Source: Pukyongiella litopenaei (lineage in GTDB: Bacteria > Pseudomonadota > Alphaproteobacteria > Rhodobacterales > Rhodobacteraceae). Taken from it: DNA of 64,000 nucleotides. This document shows positions 62,501-64,000 of this stretch, in pieces. Below the pieces are notes generated by a model, which was not told where the DNA came from, did not search any database, and was given only the letters and a program-made list of their open reading frames with translations. How positions within the stretch are numbered: the stretch's first letter is position 1; each line of letters opens with the position of its first letter. The stretch covers positions 3,782,001 through 3,846,000 of the forward strand of contig NZ_CP027665.1 of assembly GCF_003008555.2 (NCBI RefSeq). The letters are read 5' to 3'. Position numbers and translations under genes: made by a program.

Positions 62501-63204
62501 GCGACCCCTTCAAGAGCTTTCGCTGCCAGGGCGGGTTTTCGTCACCGCCCTGCTATGCGGCAGAGATTGCCCCCGACTATTTCGATCCGCTGGCCGTCGA
62601 TGCGCAACAGGCCAGTGATGTGGCCCGGTGGCGCAAGGCCGAACGGGCGCGGCTGCGGGCGGCGCGGATGGCCCTGTCGGTTGCCGAACGCAACGCGATC
62701 GGCGCGGCGCTAGCCGGACACCTGCGCGGGCTGTTGCGCGACCGGTTCGTTGGCGCGCGCGGGATGGTGTTGTCCGCCTACTGGCCGATCAAGGGCGAAC
62801 CCGATCTGCGCCCGCTGATGGCCGAACTGCACGCCGCCGGCGTGGTGATCGCGCTGCCGATCGTCGAGACAAAGGCCGCCCCGCTGGTGTTCCGGCGCTG
62901 GACGCCCGACACGCGGATGGTGCGCGGCGACTGGAACATACCCGTGCCGCCGCCCGATGCGCCGGCCATCACCCCCCAGATCACGCTGGCCCCGCTGGTC
63001 GGATGGACGCGGGACGGCTATCGGCTCGGCTATGGCGGGGGGTATTTCGACCGGACGCTGGCGGCGCTGTCGCCCCGGCCCCACAGCATCGGCATCGGCT
63101 TTGACATGGCGGTGCTGCCCACGATCTATCCGCAACCGCATGACATCCCGCTCGACCATATCCTGACCGAGACGGGCGAACAAACCGGTGAGAACCCCGG
63201 CTGA
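62497..63204 (+). CDS. 5-formyltetrahydrofolate cyclo-ligase with N-terminal extension
   Basis: Converts 5-formyl-THF to 5,10-methenyl-THF with ATP, 235 residues. An N-terminal extension of about 45 residues (SDPFKSFRCQGGFSSPPCYA) precedes the normal start WRKAERARLRAARMALS. Signature motifs are YWPIKGEPDLRPLM and LGYGGGYFDRTLAAL. The extension contains two Cys. Downstream of DUF488 by a 4-base overlap. Confidence 0.9.
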   Translation: MSDPFKSFRCQGGFSSPPCYAAEIAPDYFDPLAVDAQQASDVARWRKAERARLRAARMALSVAERNAIGAALAGHLRGLLRDRFVGARGMVLSAYWPIKGEPDLRPLMAELHAAGVVIALPIVETKAAPLVFRRWTPDTRMVRGDWNIPVPPPDAPAITPQITLAPLVGWTRDGYRLGYGGGYFDRTLAALSPRPHSIGIGFDMAVLPTIYPQPHDIPLDHILTETGEQTGENPG

Positions 63205-63304
63205 CGCGGGACGGCGTGGATTTTCAGGCCGCGCAACCGCATGCGAAATCCGAACGCCCGTGGCATCGATTCCCGATTGATTACAATGCCTTGCGGGGAT
63301 CTGC

Positions 63305-63380
63305 TGGTGCCGCATGAGGGACTTGAACCCCCGACCCATCGCTTACGAAGCGATTGCTCTACCAACTGAGCTAATGCGGC
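63305..63380 (-). tRNA. tRNA-Thr (anticodon CGT)
   Basis: 76-base tRNA with encoded CCA. Acceptor GCCGCAT pairs with ATGCGGC; D arm TAGCTCAGTTGGTAGAGCA; anticodon stem ATCGC/GCGAT with loop TTCGTAA, anticodon CGT, reading ACG; T arm GGGGGTTCAAGTCCCTC. Confidence 0.97.
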
Positions 63381-63465
63381 ATCGGCGGAGGTCCGTTTAA
63401 ACGCTCGGCCTGACCCACGCAAGAGCCCAAATCGACCTGCGCCCGGCCTGTTCGATCCGGGCCGG

Positions 63466-63921
63466 TCAGCGTTCGGCCTTCTTTTCCCAGCGCCCCGATG
63501 CCTCGGACCAGTATTGCGCCGCCGCGCCGGCCCCGGTCAGCGCCGACCACTGGGCGCGGGCGCGGTCCAGCGCCGCCGGGTCGTTGCCGTCGAACAGCAC
63601 GCAGGCCCGATCCAGCGCGGCCACCTCATCGGCGCCGATCCCGGCCCCGTCGATGCACATGACACACTGCGCCCCGTTCGCGGCCGCGCCCGTGGTCAGC
63701 AGCACCGGCTGGTCGGCATCATGGGGCCCGCCGGCCAGGCCGTGGGCGGGGAACTGGTCCTCGGGGCCCAGCCACAGCTGGTCGTCGAGCCAGGCCAGCC
63801 GGTCCGCGTTCACCCCGCGCACCGCCACCCGCCAGCCGGCGGTGCGGGCCTTGCCCAGCAGCATCGGCAGGGTCCGCTCGAGCGGCTGCCGGGTCAGGTG
63901 ATAGAAGTAGACCGCGCCCAT
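63466..63921 (-). CDS. holC: DNA polymerase III chi subunit
   Basis: Clamp-loader accessory subunit that binds SSB, 151 residues from the ATG at 63921 (AAGGA nearby). The N-terminal MGAVYFYHLTRQPLERTLPM and the central DDQLWLGPEDQFPAHGLAGG are HolC hallmarks, with QPVLLTTGAAANGA following. It lies 85 bases from tRNA-Thr, and the VOC gene ends 13 bases upstream on the same strand. Confidence 0.9.
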   Translation of the reverse strand: MGAVYFYHLTRQPLERTLPMLLGKARTAGWRVAVRGVNADRLAWLDDQLWLGPEDQFPAHGLAGGPHDADQPVLLTTGAAANGAQCVMCIDGAGIGADEVAALDRACVLFDGNDPAALDRARAQWSALTGAGAAAQYWSEASGRWEKKAER

Positions 63922-63934
63922 CCCGTGTTGTCCT

Positions 63935-64000
63935 TCAGTCTTCGGTGGGCCAGGGATCGTAGTCGCCAAAGGTCCAGATATGCCCTTCGGGGTCGCGAAT
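63935..64000 (-). CDS. VOC/glyoxalase family protein, C-terminal end only (cut by window edge)
   Basis: Only the last 21 residues are in the window: IRDPEGHIWTFGDYDPW followed by PTED and a stop. RDPEGxxWxFGxYxPW is typical of glyoxalase-like VOC proteins. The remainder lies beyond position 64000. The assignment rests on this short signature. Confidence 0.65.
   Translation of the reverse strand: MRDPEGHIWTFGDYDPWPTED

Overview
The window looks like chromosome from a GC-rich (about two-thirds GC by eye) alphaproteobacterium of the Rhodobacterales (Roseobacter/Rhodobacter group). Supporting signs are the ntrY-ntrX-trkA-trkH-hfq-hflX order, a ChpT phosphotransferase, OlsB/OlsA ornithine-lipid genes, an L21 protein with a long C-terminal tail, and DUF2244, DUF3553 and DUF6522 proteins. 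No phage, transposase, CRISPR array or rRNA was seen; there are two tRNAs. The species cannot be named from the sequence alone.

Layout. 1-7.9 kb: the truncated 3' end of ntrY, then ntrX, a small lipoprotein, the Trk potassium transporter, hfq and hflX. 7.9-13.3 kb: a membrane-anchored penicillin-acylase-type hydrolase, a beta-hydroxyacid dehydrogenase, a SYLF lipoprotein and a DegT-type aminotransferase. 13.4-18.2 kb: a gamma-glutamylation (polyamine/amine catabolism) cluster with an FAD oxidase, two glutamine-synthetase-like ligases and a class I amidotransferase. Both promoter regions of this cluster carry the same ATTTGATCAAAT palindrome.

18.3-40.3 kb is a large catabolic region for a CoA-activated acid. 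It holds an acyl-CoA ligase, three SDR or enoyl-CoA enzymes, TesB, acetoacetyl-CoA synthetase, a serine hydrolase, a complete Liv-type ABC importer, an APH-like kinase, two histidine phosphatases, a nitronate monooxygenase, a thiolase, two MDR reductases and a MaoC hydratase. No acyl-CoA dehydrogenase is present.

40.4-52.7 kb is mostly housekeeping: aroQ, a LuxR-type regulator without a luxI, tsf-rpsB, olsB-olsA, chpT opposite a DUF3553 gene, obg-proB-proA, and rplU-rpmA with a recognisable promoter and terminator. 52.8-60.5 kb: tRNA-Ser, mscL, bfd-bfr, and an iron-responsive block (hemP, two imelysins, a di-haem oxidoreductase, DUF1513). In that block two promoters share a TTGACA -35 followed by a TGA-N9-TCA (RirA-box type) operator. 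60.5-64 kb: NsrR with two small proteins, a divergent truncated haemoglobin, DUF488, 5-FCL, tRNA-Thr, holC and the tail of a VOC protein.

The most interesting material is the doubly operated iron block, including a possible extra small gene overlapping hemP, the paired palindromes of the gamma-glutamylation cluster, and a candidate small RNA between luxR and tsf.
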